From: Bryobacterales bacterium
GTDB taxonomy: Bacteria > Acidobacteriota > Terriglobia > Bryobacterales > Bryobacteraceae
Direction: 5' to 3'
NCBI GenBank assembly: GCA_003164075.1
Contig: PLRZ01000246.1
Span: forward strand, 1-11,634
DNA length: 11,634 nt
The notes beneath the pieces were generated by a model that made no database searches, was not told where the DNA came from, and saw nothing but the letters and a program-made list of their open reading frames with translations. Shown here one piece after another: positions 1-7,231 of this stretch (position 1 is the stretch's first letter; each line of letters begins with the position of its first letter). Both the position numbers and the translations under genes were made by a program.

Positions 1-32
1 GCAATTTTAGCTTGGCGGGGAAAATGGGCTGA

Positions 33-50
33 GCCATTCCTTTCTATGGC
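33..50. repeat. 18-base interrupted palindrome, copy 1
   Basis: The sequence has the form GCCAT-(8 bases)-ATGGC, a 5-base inverted repeat around a pyrimidine-rich loop. It matches positions 2810-2827 at 17 of 18 bases, in the same orientation. Both copies lie just past the 3' end of a minus-strand gene. A dispersed intergenic repeat is likely but cannot be confirmed from two copies. Confidence 0.5.
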
Positions 51-62
51 GAGAGCTTCGCA

Positions 63-93
63 GGTGGGGCAGGCGAGCACCGCCTGCCCCACC
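63..93 (-). terminator. Perfect 13-bp hairpin downstream of the response regulator gene
   Basis: Two perfectly complementary 13-base arms (63-75 and 81-93) flank a 5-base loop, starting 43 bases past the stop of the NtrC-type gene. The position fits an end-of-operon structure. No T-run follows on the transcribed strand, so it is not a textbook intrinsic terminator. It may instead be a dispersed palindromic repeat or an mRNA 3'-end stabiliser. The hairpin itself is certain; its role is inference. Confidence 0.5.
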
Positions 94-136
94 CGCGGCC
101 TCACTGCAAATTCCACGACATCGGGAGTTCTGAACG

Positions 137-1534
137 TCAGGCCTCCCGGTGGTCCTCGGCCACCGGCTGCTCCTTTCGCAGACCGAACTTCTCCATGCGG
201 TAGATAAGCGTCTTCCGGCTGATATCCAGGTATTGCGCCGCATGTGTCTGGTTCCAGTTGAATTTCTCCAGGGCGCGGACGATGAGATCTTTCTCCAATC
301 CTTCGAGGCTGATGCCCTGCGCGGGCAGTTCGAAGCGGACTTCCTCCGTGGCGGGCCGTTCACGCCTCAGAAATTCAGGCAGATCGTTCAAAACGATGTC
401 GTCGCCGCGCGAGAGCACCACTACCCGCTCGATGACATTCTCCAACTCCCTGACGTTGCCAGGCCACCGATAGGCGCTGAAGTACGGCAGCAACGAAGGT
501 GGAAGAGCGAGTTCGGGCCGGCCTTGTTTCTCCTTGGCTTTCACGAAAAACTGCTGCACAAGCTCCGGAACATCGTCGGCTCGCTCGCGCAATGGGGGGA
601 GTTCGAGAGGGATCACTGCCAGCCGGTAATACAGGTCCTCACGAAATGCCCCGTCTTCAATCATCGCCTGCAAATTGCGGTGGGTGGCGGCGATGATTCG
701 CACATCCACCTTTGTCACGCCGGCAACCCCGACTTTTTCAATCTCACCTTGTTGGATGAGGCGCAGCAGTTTCACCTGCAATTCGAGCGGCATCTCGCCG
801 ATTTCATCCAGGAATAACGTTCCGCCATCGGCCAATTCAATCTTGCCTCTCTTATTTGCGAGGGCGCCAGTGAATGAGCCTTTGACGTGGCCGAACAACT
901 CGGATTCGAGAAGATCTTTCGGAATCGCGCCACAGTTGATGGTGACAAAAGGCCTATCCTTCCGGCGGCTGTTGAAGTGGACGGCCTTCGCCAGGAGCTC
1001 CTTTCCCGTGCCAGTCTCGCCGTGAATCAGCACCGTTGAGGTAGCGTTGGCCGCGCGCGACGCCATATCGAGCACATGAAGCAGAACCTTCGATTGCCCC
1101 AAAATGTTCTCGAAGCCGTACTTCTTATCGAGGCTGCTGCGGAGGTTCCGAACCTCCTGGCAAAGGTCCAGGTGTTCGAGGCCGCGGCCGACGATTAGCC
1201 GCAGCTCTTCCATATTGACTGGCTTGGTGATGTAGTCGTAGGCGCCGGCCTTCATGGCTTCAACGGCGTTCTCGACTGTGCCAAACGCGGTGACCAGGAT
1301 AACGATGATTTCCGGGTAGTCGGCGCGAATGTTCTTGAGCAACTCGACCCCGGACATTCCGGGCATCATCAGGTCGGTAATCACCAGGTCCGGAGGCGCC
1401 TCATGAATCGTCGCCAGAGCATCCCTGCCATTGGCCGCCGCATCCACCTGATACCCGCTCTGCTGTAGCTGGGCTTGAGTCACCCAGCGAAGACTCTCAT
1501 CGTCGTCGACCACCAGTATTCGTTTCCGGATCAA
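137..1534 (-). CDS. Sigma-54-dependent response regulator, NtrC/AtoC type
   Basis: This is a cytoplasmic transcription activator of 465 residues with the full three-domain NtrC layout. The receiver domain (about 1-120) has the acidic pocket D10-D11-D12, phospho-acceptor D54, T82 and K104. The AAA+ domain (about 142-375) has Walker A GETGTGKE at 172-179, the sigma-54-contacting loop GSFTGA at 219-224 (Ser in place of the usual Ala), Walker B GTLFLDE ending at 244, and WPGNVREL at 357-364. A Fis-type helix-turn-helix occupies about 412-453. Phosphorylation by the kinase encoded just upstream should drive ATP-dependent promoter opening by sigma-54 RNA polymerase. The start is TTG, overlapping the kinase stop as TTGA; a strong Shine-Dalgarno sequence supports it. 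The target genes are unknown, and the neighbouring transport operon is a candidate. The family call is very sure; ortholog identity is not. Confidence 0.96.
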   Translation of the reverse strand: MIRKRILVVDDDESLRWVTQAQLQQSGYQVDAAANGRDALATIHEAPPDLVITDLMMPGMSGVELLKNIRADYPEIIVILVTAFGTVENAVEAMKAGAYDYITKPVNMEELRLIVGRGLEHLDLCQEVRNLRSSLDKKYGFENILGQSKVLLHVLDMASRAANATSTVLIHGETGTGKELLAKAVHFNSRRKDRPFVTINCGAIPKDLLESELFGHVKGSFTGALANKRGKIELADGGTLFLDEIGEMPLELQVKLLRLIQQGEIEKVGVAGVTKVDVRIIAATHRNLQAMIEDGAFREDLYYRLAVIPLELPPLRERADDVPELVQQFFVKAKEKQGRPELALPPSLLPYFSAYRWPGNVRELENVIERVVVLSRGDDIVLNDLPEFLRRERPATEEVRFELPAQGISLEGLEKDLIVRALEKFNWNQTHAAQYLDISRKTLIYRMEKFGLRKEQPVAEDHREA

Positions 1535-2619
1535 CTTTTTCTCCTCTGCAGCAGCGGAAGAACCAGTGAAAACGTCATGCCACCATCCGTGTTCTTCTGT
1601 GCCGTCACCGTGCCACCGTGCTGCGTCACGATTTGATGCACGACCGACAGTCCCAGTCCGGTACCGGCATCCTTGGTCGTGAAAAAGGGATCGAAGATTC
1701 TGTCAAGATTCTCGTCGGGAATCCCCGGTCCCCGATCGCGAACACCGATCACGACCGAAGCGCCGTCCTGTCGAGCCGATAATACAACCTCGCCAGGGCC
1801 GGTCATTGCCTGGACGGCATTGATCGTCAGGTTCAAGATCACCTGCTTCATCTGTTCGGGATCGCACTCGAACGCGCGTACCGGCGACGGAATTTCTTTG
1901 GAAATGCCGATTCCCTTTTGCTGAGCGGAATGGCCGGTCAGATTGATGATTGCATCGAACAGCCTTCCTGGCTCCGTAGCCTCGAACTCGGGTTTCCGTG
2001 GGCGAGCGAAGTCGAGCAGGTTGGTCAGCAAACGGTTCAATCGCTGGATTTCCTTGTGAATGATCGCCAACGAACTTCTGCGCATTTCGTCAGAGGTTTG
2101 TGCGGACTCGATGAGGTTGGCCGCACCGTCGATACTCGCCAGCGGGTTTCGAATTTCGTGAGCCAAACTGGCCGATAGTTGCCCGATTGCGGAGAGCCTG
2201 TCCGCTCTCCTGACCTGCTCAAAGCTGTCCTGGAGATCGCGATTCGCTTTGGCGAGTTTTTCGGAGGCGAACTCCAATTCCATTCGGTGCCTCCGTCCCT
2301 GATCTGCCAGAACACCGGTAACCGTTCCCACTAAGAAAAAGACGATGATCTCGGCGTACTGGTTCATGGCGTAGTCGGGCATGTGGTGCCAGGCGTGGAG
2401 GATGTGAGGAATGTAGCAGACGGCCGAAACGGTGGACGCCACTAAGCCGCCCCGCCAGCCGAAGTAGATGGCGGCATAAATGATCGGCAGGTACCAAAGG
2501 CGCTGAAACAGTTCGTGCCAGAGGATCAGCGAGGGCGACGTCAGATAATGCAGGGCAGTGGCGACCGCGATGCCGACCGCCACCACGAGAATGCGCGCAA
2601 GTGCTTGTTTGTCTTTCAC
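1531..2619 (-). CDS. Membrane-bound sensor histidine kinase (NtrB/AtoS-like)
   Basis: The protein has 362 residues. The N-terminal third has about four hydrophobic segments (roughly 8-24, 42-58, 59-76 and 90-107) with very short loops, so no sizeable periplasmic sensor domain is present. A linker that is probably helical (110-140) leads to the HisKA domain, with the phospho-accepting histidine H154 in SLAHEIRNPL. The HATPase_c domain has the N box (NLTINA, N263/N267), G1 DRGPGI at 295-300, F box IFDPFFTTK at 308-316 and G2 GTGLGL at 319-324, so it should be catalytically complete. The start is GTG with a weak purine-rich stretch upstream. It overlaps the regulator gene by four bases, which makes the pair a cognate two-component system. 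The signal sensed is unknown; it probably comes from the membrane or cytoplasm because no extracellular domain exists. Confidence 0.94.
   Translation of the reverse strand: MKDKQALARILVVAVGIAVATALHYLTSPSLILWHELFQRLWYLPIIYAAIYFGWRGGLVASTVSAVCYIPHILHAWHHMPDYAMNQYAEIIVFFLVGTVTGVLADQGRRHRMELEFASEKLAKANRDLQDSFEQVRRADRLSAIGQLSASLAHEIRNPLASIDGAANLIESAQTSDEMRRSSLAIIHKEIQRLNRLLTNLLDFARPRKPEFEATEPGRLFDAIINLTGHSAQQKGIGISKEIPSPVRAFECDPEQMKQVILNLTINAVQAMTGPGEVVLSARQDGASVVIGVRDRGPGIPDENLDRIFDPFFTTKDAGTGLGLSVVHQIVTQHGGTVTAQKNTDGGMTFSLVLPLLQRRKS
1541..1547 (-). promoter_or_regulatory. Shine-Dalgarno site fixing the TTG start of the response regulator
   Basis: On the minus strand AGAGGAG lies 6 bases before the TTG at 1534. 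The site is inside the end of the kinase gene, whose TGA overlaps the TTG. This supports the rare start codon and suggests translational coupling of kinase and regulator. Confidence 0.75.
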
Positions 2620-2647
2620 TTGTCTCTAGTTTTCGCCCGTCCTCTGC

Positions 2648-2653
2648 ATCATA
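2648..2653 (-). promoter_or_regulatory. Possible -10 box for the two-component operon
   Basis: TATGAT on the minus strand lies 28 bases before the GTG of the kinase gene. No good -35 hexamer sits at 16-18 bases, so this is weak evidence. A promoter somewhere in this gap is plausible because the hairpin before it probably ends the preceding transcript. Confidence 0.22.
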
Positions 2654-2695
2654 GCGCGATGCCGCTGCGACCGGCGTGAACGCTAATCTGCTTCT

Positions 2696-2709
2696 GCCGG
2701 ATATCCGGC
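2696..2709. promoter_or_regulatory. 14-base perfect palindrome upstream of the kinase gene
   Basis: GCCGGATATCCGGC is fully self-complementary and lies 76-89 bases upstream of the kinase start. The size and place fit an operator for a dimeric regulator, for instance autoregulation, but one copy is not proof. Confidence 0.3.
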
Positions 2710-2754
2710 GCGAGTCGAACTGGGACTTACCGCTGAGAGTGGCTTCAATCGCCA

Positions 2755-2795
2755 CCTAACGCTCCCTAACGGGGTGCCCGTAAGGGAGCGTTAGG
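2755..2795 (-). terminator. Long hairpin downstream of the RND-TolC gene
   Basis: Two 19-base arms (2755-2773 and 2777-2795) pair with a single mismatch around a 3-base loop. The structure lies 37 bases past the stop of the pump gene, where an operon end is expected. No T-run follows on the minus strand, so termination would not be by the classical intrinsic mechanism. It may be a palindromic repeat element. A smaller inverted repeat, GTGGC/GCCAC, directly adjoins it at 2739-2755. Confidence 0.5.
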
Positions 2796-2809
2796 CAAGT
2801 TGATTCACG

Positions 2810-2827
2810 GCCATTCCTTTCGATGGC
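2810..2827. repeat. 18-base interrupted palindrome, copy 2
   Basis: This matches positions 33-50 except for one base in the loop. Here the arms extend by one base each (GGCCAT/ATGGCC, 2809-2828). It begins 5 bases past the stop of the pump gene, close to a larger hairpin, as does the first copy. Confidence 0.5.
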
Positions 2828-2832
2828 CAACG

Positions 2833-5800
2833 CTATCGAATGCCAGTCAGCCGTTCCATCTCCGCCAGGGCCAACTCATGCGCCAGCCGGGACTGTAGTT
2901 CGTCGAGTTCCGCCTTACTGCTCACGGCGGCGGCCATCGCGCTCTTGGCTTCCGAAATAACGCCCGCCTTGAATTGATTACTCTGCAGCCGCTCGCTTTC
3001 CTTCTGCAGCGCCAGAGCCTCGGCGGCGACGGATATCATGAGTTCGGTTCGCTCCAGCTTCCTGTACGCCTTGTCCACCTCCACGGAAACGCGGTCCGCG
3101 ATGCGGCGCAGGTTTTCTTCCGCCTGCGTCAGAAGCGCGTCGCGCTGTCCCACCATGCCCTTGCGCTTCCCCCAATCGAAGATGTTCCAGGTCATCTGGA
3201 ATCCGAACGTGCCGAAACTGTGAGCCACGAACGGTACGCCGCTCTGATAGGTGTGGCGGGCGAATGCGCCGATGTCGGGGATGTACTCATCGAAGGCAGC
3301 GCGCACGCCGCTGCGCGCTTTGGCCACCGTTTCCCTGGCAGCCTGTACCTCCGGATTCCGCGCCAGCGCCGCATCCAGGTACTGCCGGCGAGAGAGCTTG
3401 TTGTCCGGGGTAATGTCCACGCCGGCTAAATCCAGTTCCAGATCGAGGGGCAGGCCGAGCGCGTTGTCCATCTCTTCAGTCAGATCGGAGATCTGATTCT
3501 CGGCGGCTAACAGCGCCTGCATGCTGTGTAACAGGGCCGCGTGAGCGCCAATTGCCGCAACTTCCAGGACATTGCCCGCTTCCACCGCGTTGCGGGCTTC
3601 TTTCAGCGCCTGCTCGTCCGCCGCAATTTCCGCTTTGGCGGCGTCCACCTGTTTGCGGGCCGCGAGCAAACCATAGTAGAGCTGGTGGACTCCGAGAACC
3701 ACCTCGGCTTCGTCCTTCTTCAACTCCGATTCGGTGACGCGCCGCTCGGCCGAGGCCACGTTATTGGCGGCGCGGATCTTGAACAGTTGCGTCAAAGGCT
3801 GGCCCAGAGTGGTGTTGGTCACGAGCACCGTGTTGGAGCCCTGGTCGAGCGCGACGTTCTGGGGAGGAAAGGCGCCCAGACCGGGAATTACGCCGAGGCT
3901 GCCGGCGGGGATGGTTATGAGCTGCTTATCCGACAGGCCCAACAAGTCGGTGCTATTCGATAATTGCGGAAAGTAGTCGGCCCGCGCGGTCACCTCTTTT
4001 TGCCGGTTCTCGCGAACCCGCGCACGGGCGATTTTGAGGGCCGAGTTGTGCTGCAATGCCAGCTCGACAGCCTCCGGCAAGGTCAGCTTCCTGGTATCGG
4101 CGCGGGCCGGCGCCGAAGTCAGTGCGAGCGCCAGCAGAACAGCCACAGCGGCTGCCCCCACCGGCTTGCCCACGCGCGATTTCACCAGCACGAACAGGAC
4201 GGGAATTACGATCAGCGTAAAAAACATCGAAGAAATCAGACCCACGGCGATCACGCTCGCGAGCGGGCTCCACAAACTCGATCCGGAAATAATCATGGGC
4301 GCCACTCCCATTGCGGCCGCCATGGTGGTGAGGAAGATCGGGCGCAGTCTGCGCTCGCCGGCTTCGATGACGGCAGTCTCCAGCGGGTGCCCCTCGCGCA
4401 GTTTTTCGTCGATGTAATCCACCAGGATGATGCCATTCCGCACGACGATTCCGCACAACGCGATCATGCCGGTGAACGCCGTGAACCCAAATGGATTCCG
4501 GGTCAGCAGAAGCCCCAGCACGGCGCCGAACAGCGCCATCGGAATGGAACACATGACCAGGAGCGGTTCGGAGAGATTGCGAAACTGCATCAGCAGGACC
4601 AGGAAGATGGCAACCAGGCTGATGGCCAGCGCTTCGGTCATCATGGGCAACGTCTCGCTGCTGTTGGTGGCTTCCCCACCGTACTCGATACCATAGCCGC
4701 TGGGGAGCGCCAGGGCTTTCACCCGCGGAGCGATGGCCTTCAGCAGATCCGAGGCGTAGTGCCCTTCCCGTGGAAAGGCGCGCACCGTCAGGGTGCGGAT
4801 GCCGTTGCGGCGCACGATGCGGCTGGTCTGCCACTGCGGCGCAAGCCCGGCGATGGAGCGCAAGGGAACACTGGCGTGGGTGATGGCGGAGGGCACGTAG
4901 ACATTGCGGACATCCTCGAACGAACTCCTGCGCCCGGCATCGAGGCGGAGCAGAATGGTCACGGCGCGGTTGCCCTCCCAAAAGGTGCCGACCGGAGAGC
5001 CGCTGAAGGCCCCGGCCAGCAGGCTCGAGACCGAGGCGTTGGTCAATCCCAGCCGATTGGATACCTCCGTGTCGATATCGACATCCACCATGTAGGAGTC
5101 GCCGAAATAGTCGTCGTGAATCGATTGGGCGTAGGGGACGCGGTGCAGGATTTCCTCGACGCGCGTTCCAATTCGTTGCAGTTCGGCGACGTCGTAGCCG
5201 GAAACCCGCACCTCGACGGGAGCTTCCAGACTCATGCCTTGTTGCAACTCTTTGACGATGACCAGGGCCTCGGGCGCCACTGCGGCAAGGCTCTGGCGAA
5301 GCTCCGCCACCAGCGCGGGAGTAGCCTTCTCCTCTTTGGTGTTGACGATGAATTGGCCGTAGGCGGGGTCGGGATCCTGCGGGCTCACATTGTAATAGAA
5401 GCGTGGAGCGCTCTGGCCCACAAAGGCCGCGTAGTGCGCTACTGCCGCGCGGCTGCCAAGTGCCCGCTCAATGCGGCCCATGGCGTCGGCGGTGGCGTCG
5501 ATGCGCGAGACTCGCGGCATCCACACGTCGATGACGAACTGGTTCCGTTCGGCCGAGGGAAAGAACTGCTGCGGAACAATCTTGAACATCAGGATGCCGG
5601 CGGCCAGCGCCATCAGGCCTAACAGTACCGCCAGCGGCTTGCGTCGCATGAAGAACACGATCAGCAGGTTATAGGCGGCCTGCAGCCGGTCGAGCATGCT
5701 GGTCTTTTTGCGCCCGGGTTGCTCTCCCGCACGGTTGGCGCCGAGCCCCTGGCGAATGAAGAAGCGGCACAGCAGGGGAGTGAGCAGAATAGCCACCACG

Positions 5801-7227
5801 AAGGACACGGAAAGCGCCACTGCCACGGTGATGGGGAGAGCGCGGATGAATTCGCCGACCGAGCCGGTGAGAATCAGCAGCGGCAGGAAGGACGCGACAA
5901 TCGTCAGCGTAGCGGTGAGCACCGGGACCAGGACTTCCTGCACGCACTGCCAGGCGGCGTCGGGCCTCGGTATGCCGCGGTCCAGACAGTCGACGTAGTT
6001 ATCCGCAATGACGATGGCGTCATCCACCACGATGCCCAGCACCATGATCAGCGCGGCGATGGAAACCTGGTTCAACTGGATGCCGATGTTGTCCAATACT
6101 CCCAGCGAAGTCATGACTGTGACCGGAATGGCAACCGCCGCGATGACCGCGACGCGGAGCGGCAGCAGGACGATGGTGACCAGGATTACCGCGCCTATCG
6201 CCAGCAGGAATTCGCGGCTCAACTCGGCGATGCGCGTCCTGACGACGGCGGGCTGATTGGCGATCGGATCCACGTGGAGGTCCGGCGGCAGAAGCGAGGC
6301 GAGACGGCTGAACACGGCGCCCAGTTCATCGCCCAACTGCACGATGTTGTTGCCCTTCTGCATCTCGATGGACAGCAGGACACTCGGTTCGCCATCGTAG
6401 CGGGTCACGAAAGACGGGTCCTGATAAAGGCGCTCCACCTTGGCGAAATCGCGGATATAAACCGGCTGGCCGCTGGGTGAAACATCCACCAGCAGGCTTC
6501 CGATCTGGTCTTCGGTGGTGAAGAGTCCGGTGGCGCGAAGAGGAATTTTCTCCAGGCCGGTTTCCACGCTTCCGGCACTCAGGATGATGTTGCGCTGCTG
6601 CAGCGACTGCATGACGCGCAGCGGATCGGTGAGGTATTGGGACATCCGCTCCAGGCTGCTGGTGATCCGGATCTGTTCGCTCTGCTCGCCGTAGGTGGCC
6701 AGCTTCCCCACATTGCGGACGCGCCGCAATTCATCCTGAATGCGGTCCACGTAGTCGCGCAGTTCACGGTAGCCGTAACGCCGGCCGTGAATCGCGAGCA
6801 ACATTGCGACGGTGTCGCCGAAATCGGAATTGACGATGGGGCCGCGCACGCCGGCCGGCAGTTCGGTGGCTGCGGTCTCGATCATCTCGAGGCGCAGCTT
6901 GGCCCAGAACTGGTCGGCATTCTTGACGCTGTCCTCCAATTCGACTTTGATGGTGACCAGTCCCGGCCGGCTGGTGGAGTAAGTTTTCCGCTTGAGCACT
7001 TCCGGAAACTTGAAGATGTGCTCTTCGATCTTCCTGGTGACCTGCTGTTCCACCTGCTCGGAGGTAGCGCCGGGATACGCTGCCAGCACCAATCCCTGGC
7101 GAATGGTAATGCTGGGATCCTCGGTTCGCGGCATGGTCAGAAACGAATGGATCCCGACCGCCACCGCCATGGCCGCCAGAATGACCGAGACAAGCGGATA
7201 GCGCAGTGAGGCTTTGATGGGGTTCAT
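2833..7227 (-). CDS. Fused RND efflux pump and TolC-family outer-membrane factor
   Basis: The protein has 1464 residues. Residues 1 to about 1018 form a complete HAE1-type RND proton antiporter: TM1 at about 11-28, a first large periplasmic loop to about 335, TM2-6, a cytoplasmic linker around 495-515, TM7 at about 530-548, a second periplasmic loop, and TM8-12 ending near 1015. The proton-relay pair D402-D403 lies in VVDDAIV of TM4, and TM10 carries VVRNGIILVDY with Arg930 where AcrB has Lys. Residues 1016-1043 form a signal-peptide-like stretch ending ARA|D. Residues 1044-1464 form a full outer-membrane efflux protein with two OEP repeats (about 1048-1258 and 1276-1462). ATG at 7227 was chosen because TM1 follows directly; the upstream extension to 7407 is arginine-rich and overlaps the adaptor gene. 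GGAGG lies 12 bases before this ATG. Substrate is unknown; lipophilic drugs or metabolites are typical of the family. Whether the chain is cleaved is inference. Confidence 0.93.
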   Translation of the reverse strand: MNPIKASLRYPLVSVILAAMAVAVGIHSFLTMPRTEDPSITIRQGLVLAAYPGATSEQVEQQVTRKIEEHIFKFPEVLKRKTYSTSRPGLVTIKVELEDSVKNADQFWAKLRLEMIETAATELPAGVRGPIVNSDFGDTVAMLLAIHGRRYGYRELRDYVDRIQDELRRVRNVGKLATYGEQSEQIRITSSLERMSQYLTDPLRVMQSLQQRNIILSAGSVETGLEKIPLRATGLFTTEDQIGSLLVDVSPSGQPVYIRDFAKVERLYQDPSFVTRYDGEPSVLLSIEMQKGNNIVQLGDELGAVFSRLASLLPPDLHVDPIANQPAVVRTRIAELSREFLLAIGAVILVTIVLLPLRVAVIAAVAIPVTVMTSLGVLDNIGIQLNQVSIAALIMVLGIVVDDAIVIADNYVDCLDRGIPRPDAAWQCVQEVLVPVLTATLTIVASFLPLLILTGSVGEFIRALPITVAVALSVSFVVAILLTPLLCRFFIRQGLGANRAGEQPGRKKTSMLDRLQAAYNLLIVFFMRRKPLAVLLGLMALAAGILMFKIVPQQFFPSAERNQFVIDVWMPRVSRIDATADAMGRIERALGSRAAVAHYAAFVGQSAPRFYYNVSPQDPDPAYGQFIVNTKEEKATPALVAELRQSLAAVAPEALVIVKELQQGMSLEAPVEVRVSGYDVAELQRIGTRVEEILHRVPYAQSIHDDYFGDSYMVDVDIDTEVSNRLGLTNASVSSLLAGAFSGSPVGTFWEGNRAVTILLRLDAGRRSSFEDVRNVYVPSAITHASVPLRSIAGLAPQWQTSRIVRRNGIRTLTVRAFPREGHYASDLLKAIAPRVKALALPSGYGIEYGGEATNSSETLPMMTEALAISLVAIFLVLLMQFRNLSEPLLVMCSIPMALFGAVLGLLLTRNPFGFTAFTGMIALCGIVVRNGIILVDYIDEKLREGHPLETAVIEAGERRLRPIFLTTMAAAMGVAPMIISGSSLWSPLASVIAVGLISSMFFTLIVIPVLFVLVKSRVGKPVGAAAVAVLLALALTSAPARADTRKLTLPEAVELALQHNSALKIARARVRENRQKEVTARADYFPQLSNSTDLLGLSDKQLITIPAGSLGVIPGLGAFPPQNVALDQGSNTVLVTNTTLGQPLTQLFKIRAANNVASAERRVTESELKKDEAEVVLGVHQLYYGLLAARKQVDAAKAEIAADEQALKEARNAVEAGNVLEVAAIGAHAALLHSMQALLAAENQISDLTEEMDNALGLPLDLELDLAGVDITPDNKLSRRQYLDAALARNPEVQAARETVAKARSGVRAAFDEYIPDIGAFARHTYQSGVPFVAHSFGTFGFQMTWNIFDWGKRKGMVGQRDALLTQAEENLRRIADRVSVEVDKAYRKLERTELMISVAAEALALQKESERLQSNQFKAGVISEAKSAMAAAVSSKAELDELQSRLAHELALAEMERLTGIR
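4099..4185 (-). other. Internal signal-peptide-like junction between pump and channel domains
   Basis: Residues 1015-1043 of the fused protein read as a classical signal peptide: basic start (KSRVGK), hydrophobic core of Ala, Val and Leu (about 1024-1036), and an A-R-A site followed by D1044. RND pumps end in the cytoplasm after TM12, so this segment would reinsert into the membrane and pass the channel part to the periplasm. Signal peptidase I could then free it. Val1015 is encoded by GTG at 4183-4185 and could be a start for a separate 450-residue channel, but no clear Shine-Dalgarno sequence precedes it. Confidence 0.6.
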
Positions 7228-7231
7228 GAGT

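Larger units (their letters stand above)
1..136. other. Intergenic stretch at left edge
   Basis: No convincing gene is seen. The stretch holds the 18-base motif, the 13-bp hairpin, and at 111-130 a 20-base segment that recurs in inverted orientation at 11615-11634 with 18 of 20 identities. Confidence 0.5.

Noticed and set aside
149..817. Plus-strand open frame opposite the response regulator
   Set aside because: It is the complement of well-conserved AAA+ and helix-turn-helix coding sequence and has no domain of its own.
2219..2755. Minus-strand open frame of 178 codons beginning in the intergenic gap
   Set aside because: It overlaps the kinase in another frame, is rich in Arg, Ser and His, and has no domain; the kinase frame carries all signatures.
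2798..2818. TGGCC...TTGCC on the minus strand in the gap before the kinase, resembling a sigma-54 promoter
   Set aside because: The GG to GC distance is 14 bases instead of the strict 10, and the site overlaps the palindromic motif.
3953..4981. Minus-strand open frame of 342 codons within the pump gene
   Set aside because: It is out of frame with the RND and channel domains, with an Arg/Gly/His-rich translation typical of a frame shadow. It does not indicate a frameshift, as the main frame is continuous.
3964..5622. Plus-strand open frame of 552 codons
   Set aside because: It lies antisense to the pump, and its translation is full of His, Gln, Arg and Gly with no recognisable domain, as usual for shadows in GC-rich DNA.
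5719..6480. Plus-strand open frame of 253 codons
   Set aside because: It is antisense to conserved RND sequence; the His/Asp/Gln/Arg-rich translation is the complement of the real gene.
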